From Epiperipatus broadwayi (lineage: Eukaryota > Onychophora > Udeonychophora > Euonychophora > Peripatidae), in assembly GCA_028023455.1 (NCBI GenBank), contig JAQFVV010000014.1, positions 4,531,336 through 4,595,335 on the forward strand: a DNA stretch of 64,000 bases, read 5' to 3'. The notes beneath the pieces are model-generated. The model saw only the letters and a list, made by a program, of their open reading frames with translations, made no database searches and was not told the origin of the DNA. Position numbers and translations under genes: made by a program. Below, one piece after another: positions 48,758 through 63,540 of this stretch (within the stretch, counting starts at the first letter, position 1; every line of letters starts with the position of its first letter).

Positions 48758-49430
48758 CTAATAAATACAATAATTTTTAAATAAATATATCTCATATTTT
48801 GTATATAATACTAATAACATAAAAATGAATAATAATTTATATATCAACACAATTTCTTTCTGTATGTTAGTTCATATTTCAATATTAAATATATTAAAAT
48901 AAAACTTTCTAAATAACAGAAATTTTGAGATAATGATATTTCAGCTTTCCTGCCTGAGTACACTATTAGATTGACCATCTCTATAAGCTCTCAAACAGCA
49001 AGTTAAAACAATCATTTTATATTTGCTAGCTTTTAAACAAATAGGTTCAATAATATTTAGAACATATAGGAAAGTAAATCCTTCTTATTTTCTTACATAA
49101 AGTTTTAGTTATGTATTTATTAATACTATATATATGATTTATTGTTATTCACTAATAATATTTTTAAAATTAGTAAAAATAACTCTTAACATATTTATTG
49201 AATAAGGCCTTGTTTGTCTGATATGCATGTAAAATTTCCATTTCTATAAGTTCTGCAGTAGGAAATGTAAATGGCCATTTTATATTTACTGTCTTATGTC
49301 AAAAGATATATGTTTTTAGCACATAATTTAAAATAGTGTTCTTATTAAATGTATATAATCAATATACACACCCATATATATATATGAAAAGAAAGTTACT
49401 GTTAACACTAACTGAAATAATTATAGAAAA

Positions 49431-49604
49431 TATACCAACCATCATACAATTACAAATATCCAGTAACGCCCTCTGTTTAAAGATCTATATCTCAATAATA
49501 GCAAACCTTAAAATGATACCTTAAAATGGTATATTTAGGTTGTATTGAGATAAGATCTTTAAACAGAGGGCGTTACTGGATATTTGTAATTGTATGATGG
49601 TTGG

Positions 49605-49608
<4 letters not shown>
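49431..49608. repeat. Foldback with 56-bp perfect arms
   Basis: 49431-49486 (starting TATACCAACCATCATACAAT, containing CAGTAACGCCCTCTGTTTAA) is exactly complementary to 49553-49608. The pairing continues imperfectly inward, with a loop of about 66 bases or less. An (AT)n tract (about 49609-49657) follows. It looks like a miniature inverted-repeat element or recent inverted duplication. Confidence 0.9.
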
Positions 49609-49659
<51 letters not shown>

Positions 49660-52600
49660 GACCTTATGGTTGGACTCAATGTTTGTCAAGCTCTGTTTAG
49701 ATCATCAATTACCTAAAGTTTTAAATTTTAATTAATAATAATTATTCAATATTAAATATATGTACAATATTGGTGGTGTGGTCTCATGATTGCTAGAGTA
49801 TAGAATAAAATAGGTAAATTTCATAAATAAATCTTTTGAAAGTGATAAAGAATTCAGCTGTTCAAGATATGTGTTGGCCCTTTGCCAGATTGTGTGTGAA
49901 ACTTTTTACATGCAGTCTGTCAGATGGATTAATTTCAATAATGTAAAGTAATAATTTATTAGTATTATGATTAAATTAAAACTATAGAAATATTTAGCAT
50001 TTATTGGTAAACAATAGTTGTCAAGAAGATTTAAAATTATAGTTATTTTAAAACAATCCTTATAATTAGTTATCAAGCTTATTTTTATTGCAATTTAAAA
50101 TAGTTTTGAAGAGCTTAATTAGTTGTCATTTATGTTTGTAGATGGAAAATTATTAATTGTATGTAAATATATTCATACACAACAATTTAATTGGTCTGTT
50201 AATTTTTACAATCAGACTCTTTGTAAATAAGCATTTATTTTATATAGCATATGTTTACAATTGTATTACATTCAAATATCAGCCTTTCAAGCTAATTGTA
50301 CATATGCTTTTATGGGTGTTATGTAATCAGACTCTTTGATAAAAGTTAATAAATAGGCCAGCACAGATTTTTATAGTAAAAACTGGAGATCTAGAAGAGC
50401 ACTGAAATTTATTGGAAAATGAAAGGATAATTGGAATTGAATTAAAAATGTGACTGAATTGAATTATGTAAAGCTCAGTAGAGTTATATTTATCTCTAGC
50501 TACTTCCCAACATATAAATACAAGGTATTTGTTATTGAAAATCTGTAATTAATGGAGCAGAAATTCTATTAGACCTGCATGCATGAAGATCAATCACAAA
50601 TATCAACTCATGGTTATAACATGTTTACTGTAAAACTGTTAGACATATTGAAGAAAAAGCCTGCCAAAATGGACTTCAAGTTTAAACCAACTCAAAAGTT
50701 CATAATCTAGAAATTTTGCTATTTATTTTATAAATGTTTTAACTATAGTATTTATAAAATACATTATATATACAATTATAGTAAATTGGAATAACTAGAG
50801 GAAGGGAAATGAAAAACCATTTTATACTTTCACTTGGAAAATAAATTCAAAAGAAGGATTATGATAAGAGATATTTAATTTCTTTTATTGCTATTTAAAT
50901 TTATAAGACACTTGTGACATGTTTTCACTAAGGTGAAATATTATTTAAAGTTAACTCTAAATACCACAACTTTCATTACATTAAAAAAACTGCAAAATAC
51001 ACAAAGAAAGTAATTTAAGAAAAATAAAACATTATTTTGTTGCAATTAAGTTAAAGAATAGCAATGGTCTATAGGTGTCTAATTTAACAATTATAAATAA
51101 ATATAATACATTACTAAAGTTTTTAAAATATTTTGTGAAATTTCTTAACATTAAAAGTTTTCTTGTGTTACCTTGAATTTGTGTTGGCCTAAAACTGGAT
51201 ATAATAAAAGTCTTCCTGATAAGTGGAATTAATACATTCATTAAATTAAGTTATAGTATTTTATCAATATAGAATTAATGTTAACTTATTTTTTAGTATA
51301 TTAATTACTGCATTAACTACATGGTAATTATCAAATTTATAATGTATTATTCATTAAATAGTTCCATCACAAAAATAAAATATAAGAAATTTATATATAG
51401 GTAATAATATAATAAGAAGCAATGTTTATTTTCAACTTCTTAATTTCCTGCATATTAAAGCTTTAATGTTAATAGAAGAAACTCCAATCATTTAAAAATC
51501 CAACAATTTACTAGAATTACAAGATAAATTAATGAATAAGTATGGAGTATACTCATATCATAGGGATCAGTAAATACATGTTGCATAAATTTCTGTAAAG
51601 AAAATAGAAGCCATAATAATATCTATAGAAAATTGTCTAATAGAAGTTTGAAAGTAAATGCTAATATCTTCAAGTAATGCTGATGAAGGAAGAAATGAGA
51701 TAATGGAAAATAAGTAGGGTAATTTGAAAATGGTAGAGACTGTTTGTAAATTAAATAATGCTGCAGATTTAAATGGTTGTAATCAAAATCTTGTTCTCTC
51801 TTTGTTTTACAAAAAGAAATGTGAAAAAAAGATTTATGTAATGATTGTTTATTATCATTAGTTAAACATGTATTGTATTGTAATATTATGTACGTTTGTG
51901 TTGCAGATGTAAAAACTGGTCTATATAGAAAATGAAACCACTAATATGAATATAAGCTTGTTCAAAATAAAAAGTAAAGGTAATCTTATTTAGTATAAAT
52001 TTTTGTCATATTTTAAATATGATCATAGGTAAAAAGGGTGAAATGTCTGACAAATACAATTTTATCTTAATATTTTTTTATTTCTTTTTGGTGAAAACTA
52101 CAATTGCTGAATATTAATAATAGGGTAATATCCAACTCTAGTTAATTTAGGTGCATTAGATGGGGTAGTTTATGTGTAATACATAACTAATTTACAGCTA
52201 ATGACAGTTTTGGTTATGGATCACTCTCAGATTGATAGATAATTGTAATTTTCATGTATTAAATAGTAATATATCCTAGTTTTCTTAGTGTTTATATATT
52301 TGTGATATTAGTATGAGGTTTGATTGTTGTCATGTTGAATGATTATAATGATATGCCATATAATATTTGTAATATGTGGTATATCCATGTTACATCATGT
52401 CAGATGTACTTGTTCCTTTACCCTGAGTGAGAACAGAAACTGATCATCATGGATGAATCATGAATGATACCCATAAAACTTTAAGTGGATTAAGGTCATA
52501 GTCTCATAGGGTATTTGTATAGTTGTTTAAATAAGGGATTGACTGCCTCTTCCTTTTTTATATCCCAAAGGTGCTCCAAAAATGACACGGGAATTTGGAA

Positions 52601-53420
52601 CATTTATAGTGATGAAATGATCATGGTCTAGGTTGTTTGTTCATTTTCTTTTTGCCTTATATCAACCCTATTATATCTTAGAATATATCATATTTTTCAC
52701 TACATTCCATATTATTAAGTTTTAACAATTTAGTATTGATAACAATAGAATCATTCCTGAAAGGTAGTATTTAAAAATGAAAGCTGCACTTAACATTAAG
52801 CAAATGAAAATAAGAAATAATATTTGTCAAAGGTTATTTTATATTAATAGATTGTTATCTAGTGCTCAACTATTTGAGATGATTCCATCTATACCATTAA
52901 TTTATGATGTTGTTTATTATTTATACCCAAGTTGTTTAGAATGCTGATTTTTTTTAGTGTTGAGAGAGTCCTATAATGTAAAATTAATGACTGAAATGTA
53001 GGACAATAATAGTATTGATTCTCAGAATAGTGTTGACTGTCTAATATCCTAAATAGATGAATAAAATAGGAAGTCAATAGTTTCTTTAACATATTGTAGC
53101 ATAAATTATTACACTTTAAGAATATCCATTATGTTATCTTGTGTAATATAATATTGATAGCTTGTTAACCATTGGATAGGAATTTTGAATTTATATTACC
53201 TGTGACTATTTTAAATGAATAAGTTCCATAAAATCATGCTTAATAAATAAACAAAAATATAAAATGTGTAGTAAGTTAAAATAAATTCAATTTAAGAAAT
53301 AAATATAAACAATGGTTAATTAAATGACGGTAATGTATTAAAATTGTAAACAGATCCATCTTCCCTTAATAATATAATTATTTAAATGAGATATTTATTT
53401 ATATAGCGCGATGTATATAA

Positions 53421-53600
53421 ATTGTAATAAACTAAAGATCAGCATTTCAAACTCATGTACATGTGCTTTTTTATGAATGTTAATAATAAGTGAATACTTT
53501 AATTTCCAACACAAGATATGAAAGTATTCATTTATTATTAACATTCATAAAAAAGTGCATGTACATTAGCTTGAAATGCTGATCTTTAGTTTATTATAAT
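53421..53600. repeat. Foldback with 80-bp arms
   Basis: 53421-53500 pairs with 53521-53600 with about six mismatches and a 20-base loop. The arms contain ACTAAAGATCAGCATTTCAA and TTTTATGAATGTTAATAATA. A related single-copy sequence lies at about 50220-50330 (ATCAGCCTTTCAAGCTAATT), and the preceding TTTATATAGC motif also appears at 31915-31924, so this is a dispersed family. Confidence 0.9.
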
Positions 53601-55935
53601 TATTTAAGTAAACCTTGTTCTGTATAGTTTCTGTTCATAATTGTCCAAGAATATATATGTTTTCTTTTTGCTGTTATTATTTTATAAATTTGTAAATAGT
53701 GTAAATAAATTTTGTTTTGAAAATTTACTTAGTTGTCTGTGGCCTTATTGCTAAACACTATCCATATTGTTATTGCTATTGCTATCAACATATTATTAAT
53801 ATTATTGTTATAAATATCATCATCAGAGAATATGATTTATTTTATTATGCATTAGCATATCAAAAATAAGTTTTGCCAAGCTCTTATATTTAGAGTATAT
53901 AAAGTTTTACTACTTACTGATCAAAACACAGTTAATCGTAAGTACATATACTATTTTCAAATAATGTTTTAAGGGTTAAATATTTAGTTTTTGAAATAAC
54001 CTTTTTTATAAATTATTAGATACCATCATTCACTGAGCTTGATCATACTGTTCATTGTAGTTAAATAAAAGTTAGTTTATAAATTATTATTATATTTACT
54101 TTATTATTAAGAATTTATTAATACATAAAATTTAAAGTTTATATTTATTGTTGCCATTGGAATAGGTAAATATTCTTTACTAATTCTATTTTTGCATTAT
54201 GAGCTACCTTTGCTTGCTATATTTGGATAGTAGCAAAATCCTTCTTACTCATCCAAATATACCTTTTTAAAATAGTAACATTTAAAATTATTTGAACCCA
54301 GAGAAAATTAAGTTATCGATTAATAGTTTCAACTTTGACTTAATTATTAGTTTTTTCAATTCTTAACTTATCTGTTATACCTTGCCTTGATCTCTTTTGT
54401 TCATTCTTATTGTTTAGTTAATTGAGTAAAATTATAATATGTAAGTTTCTTTCTAGCTTAAGACTTATAACCCATTTTACTTTAGTAGTTAAATATTTTT
54501 TTTTATTAGTCAAGCTTAGAACCCTTGCCTTTATTTCATTTTTATCTTGCTTTTAGTTCAAGATCTCATTTTTCATCACCAATATTGTTATCATAGCTCA
54601 TCCATATTTTTCTTTATTTAATTTTCATTCTCATTTTATCTTAAGTCATTATCATAACTGATTCATCCTTATTCTATTACAACTTTAACTATTCATCACC
54701 CTAAAACATTTTCCTTTCTTTCTCTTCAATCTTAAGTACATTCATTTTTATTAGTTAATTATTATTTGTTTTTCAGTACCCATTTAATCTTCTACATCTT
54801 TATTCATTTATCATCCAATTCATAATTCTAATTTTATACTCATTTCATAGATAGATGCCCTCCTGATTATTAACTATCTAGTAGAATTACAAACTAAATC
54901 TATTTTTTAATATTTTTATTTTAGGTCTTGTAAGTTAGTTTAATTGATATACTTTATTTAATATTAGATATATGAGATGTAAGGTTAATGTAATGTAAAA
55001 TCAATAGTGCCCTGTAACATCTACTTATGTCTACTTATAATCATGCTAGCCAAGTCTGTTCTTATATTATATTTTGTATTTTAACTTATATGTCATTATT
55101 CTCATGTGCATTTGATGGTTACAATATATTATATAAAGCTTGCAAAACAAACTCTTAACAAACTTTGTAGAATATCTTCAGAGCAGTTTCTGCTACTGGC
55201 ATCCTCAATAATGATGGCATTTTACTTGGAGTTATATGTTGAATTATTTCCATCAACTAGATGAAATTGGTAAAAGTTTTTTTGTAAAAAAGTTAAACTA
55301 TTTATAAGTTTCTAAATATATTCAGCTGTTAATAACAATAAATAAATTAATATATATTGTAAATGGTGGAAGAACCAATTAAGAAGAGTGAATGAGAAAA
55401 AATAAACTGATTTCCAGAACATGCACGTGTGATATAAATTTCAGAGAGAACGTGCAATATCTAAATTAAACATTAGTTTGTAAGAAAACTTTGAATCAAA
55501 CTGAGTTAAATGCAAAAAAAAAAAAAAGAAGAATTTCTAAGCATGTAAATTATTGCTTCAAAATTTAAATAAATTGAACTAAACATGAATATTATTATAC
55601 ATTTTATGATAAATCATTTACATTAACTTATATGTGTGTGCACGTTGTGTGCATACATGTATATGTTTGAAGATACCATTTAAATGAATATAAAGTCTTT
55701 ATTAATTTAAAGAATAAAAAGATTAAAGTAAAACTTTAAATTCAGAATATAACATATTTTTGATATATTATAAATGCAATACATACTTATAAATATTACA
55801 TAATTAAAAATTCATTTTTAGAATGATTTTTGTAGCAAGGTTGACTTTTTTAACTGATGAAGACTGTAACATATTTATCCAATCCAAGATAATAAATCAA
55901 TTGTCATTATTTTGTAAGGTCTCTCTAGAAAAGTC

Positions 55936-56194
<259 letters not shown>

Positions 56195-56198
<4 letters not shown>

Positions 56199-59100
56199 AG
56201 ATGTAAAAAAAGAGAATATGTTTAACTTTTCTAAATTGTAAGAATCAAAATTTCAGAAAAATAATTAACATGTATATATATTTGGAAATAAATGATAATT
56301 TGAATAACTGAATAACTTCAATTTTGTCTTTGCTTTGTCGGAAATCTTTATCCTAAGTTGAAAACGGATTATCATACCAAGAATACCTGAATTAAGATTT
56401 TTTTTCCAGTTTTACATCGCATTAATAAAAAGCACATAACATATACACTATTTTAAATTTATTTGTTACAGGAATGCTGTGGAATAAATAAATAATTATA
56501 AAAATGAAGAAAGAAAAATTAAAGGATCCTATCCCAATATCACCAAAAAATTCTTGTAACAAAAGCAGAAAATAGTTAACCAGAGATTTTAATAAATATG
56601 TTTAAAACACATATATTTTCTATTTTCTTTTTAGTCAACAAATGTTTAGAAATAAAATTCAAAAGCAATTCAAATTTTTTATGTATACATATGTTAGAAT
56701 AACAGAAAACATATATAAAAAAGTATATTGTCCAGGTTTATCAATATGTAATTAATAATAGTATTATATAATTTAATGTATCAAGCACAGAGTTCTTCTT
56801 TCAAAATAGTTCATAAATATTCAAAAATAGAAATAAAACAAACTAACTCCTTCTTTTTAAAACTTCTTTTTTATATGACTATAATCATGGAAAAAAATCC
56901 AACATTTCGACTATTTTATATAGTCTTTTTCAAGGCACACTAAAATAAAATAATATATATTGTAACCCCTCACCACCAATCACCATCACTAAAAAATACC
57001 CGGGGATGCCAATTCTATCAAACATAAAATAAATTATCAAACTAACTTTATTTTAAAATTACTTATGAGGCTCTTAATTAAAGTTTCACCTTAAACTAAC
57101 TCAGGTGAGGGATACAGAGGTGTATGAGGTGTACAATGTACATTAAATGTGGGAGAAAATATTATAATTAATAGGAATAAAAAATCTATCACATTCTAAA
57201 ATAAATAAGAATTATATTGGTAAAATTCTACCAGCTAAATCTATACTTCACCACCTCCCATCATCCACATGCACTGAACAACCTCTACCATATTAGAAAA
57301 ATTAAACTATCAAATAAATATAATATTTAAAAACTATAATGTATAGCAAGTTGGATCTGACTTAAACTAAACCTATCATTACTAAATTTTTAATTACATA
57401 CTAATCTAATCTAATTAACTGAATTTATTATTTGATCTGAATTAAATATTAAAGATCTCAGGGAATTTACTGATGGCATAGCTTAATCTAAAATCTCTAT
57501 CTCTCAACAACTATTATTTAATATTATGAAAACAATAATATAAACTAAGCAATACCCTAACTAAATAATGGCAGTTAGATAATGAAAGAAATCGGGCACA
57601 TTTTGATTTCAATTCATCATCTAAACAATTACTAAATAATAAAACCTTTTTAAGACATTCAGTAGATAATTGGCATCTCATACAGTGTTTAGATCAAGGA
57701 AATCAATATCATCATATCTGGAGGTTTATAATAATTAAATGAAAACACAATTATATTGCATTAAATAAATAAATGTGTAAGCATGTGTGGAAATATGAAA
57801 CAACGAATGAATGTCAAAGAAGACTTCTAAATTCAATTTTGAATAATAAAATATTTATTAACAAAATAAGAAAAATAGTTAATCAAACATTTAATCTCTT
57901 TCTCATTGGTATGAGTACAAATTTTGAATGCATTTAGCATTACTAGTTACAATTTTCATAAAATAAATAACACAAGATGATTTCTTAAATTTCACATCTA
58001 ATACATTACATCTATCAAAACATACTGATAGATTTATGAAACACCTTATATTCTTATTAAATAATGAACCAAAATAAAATCCACATATTTACTGTAAAAC
58101 AAATGGTTTTAGTTATCAGCTACTTCTGATAACCCTGTACAACTGAAGAAATATAACCTTATACTTCTAGTAATCAACTATAAAATTTATCTTGTGTTTA
58201 ACATTTTGCTTTATAACATTTAGTTATTAATTAACTTAATAAATCTATGACAAACAACATGGATTAAATATTTTAATTACACTATAAAGTAAAATTAAAA
58301 TTTTGCATTTTACTTCAAATGCACAGTAATGATAACTAAAGTAAAGGGGCTTGAAACCTAAGAATAATATCAAAATAGATTTTGCAAAATGAAATTAATA
58401 GCTCCATTTAAACATATTCTTACCAAATTATATCTTGCAAAAATGAACTAAATAATTCCAGTAATTAAATAAATTTGCCTTTGCACCAATGAAATAAAAT
58501 ATTCTATTAAATAACTATGGTTTTATTTTTCCAAAATAGAAATAAATAATTCTATTCTTTTACCTTTGCTTGCTTACATAATCAATTGATGATTGAATGA
58601 TAAAAATTAATGATATGAAACCTAAATGATCACTATAAAATGTTTTAAAATAATAATTAAAGTAGTACATTACTGATGGATTTTTCTATATCTTTCAAAT
58701 TAACACTTTATGCATGAGCCTGTATTATGCTGTGTGTCAAAGAATAAATAATTAATTCTAATCAATCTAATCGGTTTGCTTATGAAGTTATAATATGATC
58801 ACAATACGGATGAAGGCAATGGCCAATGAAGCTTTAATCACTAACTTTATTACAGCTATTTTGTAAGAAAATCTATCCTGCCTTTATTCTTCTTTTTATC
58901 AATAAATTATCTGGCACTTGGCTATAGTATAATCTGGAAAAACATTCAATAACTACATGGGGATAAAAGATTTTACAATTCAAAAACACAATAACTCCCA
59001 AGTCTACTTCTGAGACTAACTAAACTGGTGGGAATAAATCTCTTCACTAAATGATCAGGGAGATAATATACTTAACTTCATATACTTCAATTCATAATAT

Positions 59101-62100
59101 TAAATATCAAAACTAGAGGATTTAATCTATTCCTATCAAAAATACTTCAATACACAGAAAAGAACAGATTACATGATCCCATACACTACACTAGGCAATC
59201 TACCCATGTTTAAATATTCCAATAACAAAAGGGGAGAGATTTCTCGATCCCATAAATACTATAAAACATTGCTAAACTGTATTACATATAGCCACCAAAA
59301 ATACTTTTCCATTCAAGCATAATAAAGAACAATAATTCACTTAAATAAATCTCTAATTCTTCCAAACAATTGACCATCCTCTTCCTCCAAAACCATTATA
59401 TATCACTTGTACTTGCAATTAACATATGATTATAGCTAAGATTAATAATGAACACACATATACAAGCATAACAATACACAGACTATTCAAATCCTAGTAG
59501 CAAAGAACTACTGTCAAAATATCCATTACTAATTGTAAAAGCAATAAAGAATATTTCACATCTGATAATCTACTATTTAAGACTTGGTAATATACTAATA
59601 ACAGTTGGAAAATAAGGCAATAATTTTATTGGCAAGCAAGACAAAATAATTTTTTTATATAGTGCATTTATATTAGCACACATCTAAAGCAAAAATTTGG
59701 CTTAGACAAATAATAAAACTTTATATTCCAAGTTAAATAATTATTGAAAATAATTTTTTTTTAAAATCTATTGAAAATGCATAGATATAAGAACCTACAC
59801 AATGTGCTTCTTTTAAAAAAGAGCTACCACCCCTATTAACATTACATGGATGCATTCGTCTCTTACCACACACATATTTTATACTCTAATGCACGGCAAA
59901 ACTTATATTAAACTAATAAAAAAATTGCCTGGCATAATATTTTTTTTTATTATGCCGTCAACGAGACATTCTGGAAGAATAATAATAATACATATAATAA
60001 TAAAATTATAAAACAACCTTTATACTATCTATCTACTGAATACGTTTAAATAAATAAAGTTCTTGTTTTTCTCTTCTGAGTTGAAAACAAAAAGTTTATT
60101 ACAGTTTTATACATGACATCCCTTGGTCACATCTCCAAAATGAATAATAATAATAATAATAATAAGCACACAAGGATAAATATTGACGAAAACAACATGT
60201 TCCTGCAGGAAAACAAAACAATATTATTTTTAATTCACAAAAGCAAATTCAATGTTCTCAGCTTTTTGCTAATGAATTGCTGTTGACATTATATATGAGA
60301 AATTTTGTTGATTAAGTAATAAATAATTTTACTATGCAAATAAAATAGTAGTTCATACTTCATTTCTAGTGGATATTCAAACATTTTATTTCACATTTTT
60401 AAAGCCATTCAGAAAATGTGTAATTATTTAACTAATAATATTTGTCCAGATGAGTTTGATGACAATATTTTAGACAGAAAAGTTTCACAACATGTGAGAA
60501 GTGCATTTAATAAAACAAAGTCATTTAATTTATACATTTTATAAATTCGTTTCTCCTATCAGTTTGGAAAAAGAAGTAAATATCAATAGTACACTCAACT
60601 GCACATTTAATCTTGTATTTTTAAATAGGTAAAATAGAAATAATTATGAAAATGTTCTCATAATAATGACGATAAAATTAAATGATTCAGATACATCCTT
60701 TTAAATCTTCCTTCATAACTAACATAAATTTTTTTATAAAAAGTTTTGAAAATGTTCAATAACAAAAGTTCACATATCCTCCTGACATCGTAAAAATATA
60801 CCCATGCTGCAATTATTCCATTAATACTGTAATTAAAACTTAAGAAAAATATTTTGAAAAATAAACAAACATTCTTCTTTCTGCTTTCCCATTCGATTTA
60901 AAGTTTAAATTAAGCAAATTTATAATACTATTATACATTCCCATTTTTACTTTTAATAGTGGCAATGTAAACTTAAATAAGATAGTATAGACACATGCAT
61001 TTTAGACAATGGTTGGAGAATCTAAATAGTCAGCCAAGGATAAGCCAATGTATCTCTTAGTGTGGTTTAAGTACACATGTCTGCTAACTAATAATATATT
61101 TTACTTTCAGCTTGAACTTTGGAATAAAAAAAATTATACTATCAAACTTTGTTAATTTAAAATGAAACAGTATTGGAAGATCTTTTAGCATTTAGTAGTT
61201 GGATTTGTTGAAGTCCAGTACAGTACAGAATCCCTTTTTATAGATTTTTAAAATATTACCTCACACTTTTTCTCTTCCAATAGTACAAGATATCTGAAAG
61301 TTCAAAGATCACCAGACAAAGATCAAAACTTAATTTATGCAAGAAACTTTCTCTTGAAAAAAAAAGAAAAGTGGGGAAAAAAATTATTCTGTCTTTTAAA
61401 TAAATAAAAAAATATTAATATTAAATTGAATTAAGAATTAAATATTCTGTACTTTAAAAACAACAGAATAAAAACTAATAAAAATTGCTTTAATAAATAA
61501 AATATTTTCTAGTATAATTATTGTTTAATAATTCATTCATTCAATGCTCAATTAATTCACTTAAAATGTAGTTAAGCTGGTTTTAAACACTTATTTATAA
61601 AATTAAATATTTGGATATGAAATGTGATATTTAATGATTTAATGAAGCATATGAATGAAAAATGAAGTTGAATAATGATATTGACATATATGAATATTTA
61701 CTAACAATGCACTATAGACACTAAAAAGATATGGCTAAATGACTATTTTAATGATGATGAGTGAAACATATTTCACTGTTTATTCTATAAATTAAAATAT
61801 GTAAAACAAATGAACTAGAGAACTACCAAAACAAGTCTAAATATTTATTTGTGAACAAACAAAACAAATTAGCACCAACTCAAACTGAACTGACTATGTT
61901 TATAACAAGCCACCCCCTATACTATCATTAATTGTACCCTAAAGTGAGCCACTAAACATCTAATAAATTTTAAATTGCACCTATAACTACTTCTAATCAT
62001 AGTTTTAAATCATAAATAAAAAAATTTTAAAATTTCACGTTATTTCATTTTTTTTTAAATAATATAATATCAGATGTTAGTGATGTAATACCATACAATC

Positions 62101-62326
62101 ACAAATAATATTTTTGGTGCCAAACCAGAAAGTCACAACTCGCCCTCTCGTGTAATAAAAAAAAAATGAAATACGCAATTAGCAACAACCATAATACATT
62201 AGTAATTTAAATATCATATACTAGCATTAATTTTAAACATGAAAAATATGCAATTAAACATTCAGACTCTATAAGTCCTATGCCAATTATTATACTCTGG
62301 TTGGAAAGGGTATCAAGCTGTGAGCA
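56195..62326. other. AT-rich DNA; possible LTR ends, no gene
   Basis: No ORF or RNA gene is recognised. TGTAACCCCTCACCACC at 56960 (an ACA end on the minus strand) and GGTTTGGCACCAAAAA on the minus strand near 62115 resemble LTR end and primer-binding motifs, and both lie downstream of the minus-strand gag-like ORF. If they belonged together the LTR would be over 5 kb, so this is only a suggestion. Short (AAT)n runs occur near 60140. Confidence 0.35.
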
Positions 62327-63530
62327 TTATAGGTAACTCCTAAATCTTGTGCTTACATTTTTGATTTCTCTTCTACTAATAGATCTTTCCTCGTGAGAAT
62401 TCACATTCCCTGTCTTGGATCTAACCTTAACCTTTTGGCTATTCTTTTCTTTATTTTTAACCTTTTTAACATGTTTTGCATTAATTATTTTTCCTCCTGT
62501 TCTTTTAAGTTTGAACTTGGCCTTTATTAATCTTTCTTCTGCCTCCATAATTTTCTTAAGAAAATCTATACTAAACTTATGTGCATTCTTAAATTTACAT
62601 TTAATTTTTAGCTTATCAACCTTTTGATCATGATTAAAATATCCCATTATCTGTTCTATATCAGATATCACATGTTCCACACCTTCATAAAGTACTTTTC
62701 TACAAACATTCCTCTTCATTTTATAATTTAAATAATCAAGAACATACTCTGAGATCATACTTTGAGTTTTATTCTTAAATTTATTGATGGTAATATCACT
62801 AACCTTAAACAATATATTCTCAACAATTTCTGGTCACTTTATGCCTAAAGAAAGTATCCCTAACTTGACTAATTTGATAATCTGATCCTTTTTATCATGA
62901 CTTTTCCTGAAATACCTAAAAATATTTATAACTTCATTCTTATATAATTCTAATTCCTCATTAACTATTTCTTCAATCTTTTTGTATGCCTTTAGTTCAT
63001 CTCTGGATAAATTATAATTCTTACAAATTAATTTAACAAATGGTTGGCTCTTCTTAAATGGTAATACTGGTTCTTCATCATCTAACTTATTCTGAGATAG
63101 CTGACTTTTAATATCTAATTCTAAAACTTCTGACTTAAATATTTGACTCTCACTATCTTGCACTTCTAACTTCACTTCTGATACTTGAACATTTTCTGTC
63201 AACTTATCCTGTATCACCTCTGATATTTCTGATTTTACTTATGACATTTCTGATCTTATTTCTAATCTTGTCTACCTTATATCTTTTATCATTTCTGACA
63301 TTTGTTGTGATTGCTTGTCAAATATTTCTAACATTTCTGACCTCATTTTTGACACTATTTCTATCAATTCTGCTGACTAGGACCTTTTCCCTCCTACTCT
63401 CTTCACTGCTGACTCAGTTCATTGTTTCATTTTCTGAATTCATATCAGGAGAGGACACAATTATGTCTGGAGACAATATCTCTTGGGACTCACCCAAATC
63501 AATACACATATTAAGATCTTCCATTTTATC
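62327..63530 (-). pseudogene. Gag-like coiled-coil ORF, broken by stops
   Basis: On the minus strand two open blocks (63217-62834 and 62812-62327) are in the same frame, separated by one TGA (after LGIK, before PEIVENILF). Upstream, the same protein continues in the same or a neighbouring frame from about 63520 (MEDLNMCIDLGESQEI), interrupted by stops. It includes a heptad-like stretch (SKMRSEMLEIFDKQSQQMSE and similar) predicted as coiled coil. The middle is acidic and the C terminus is strongly basic (KKVKNKEKNSQKVKVRSK), suited to nucleic-acid binding. No zinc knuckle or protease follows. The layout parallels the gag-like ORF at 30073, so an LTR-element Gag is my best guess; a degenerate host gene cannot be excluded. 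Confidence 0.45.
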
Positions 63531-63540
63531 AAAGCTTTAA

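Noticed and set aside
49200-49290. Another dynein exon (open minus-strand frame with KWPFTFPTAELIEME)
   Set aside because: The residues do not fit dynein sequence upstream of the P-loop, splice sites are not convincing, and a diverged non-coding copy lies nearby at 48955-49030.
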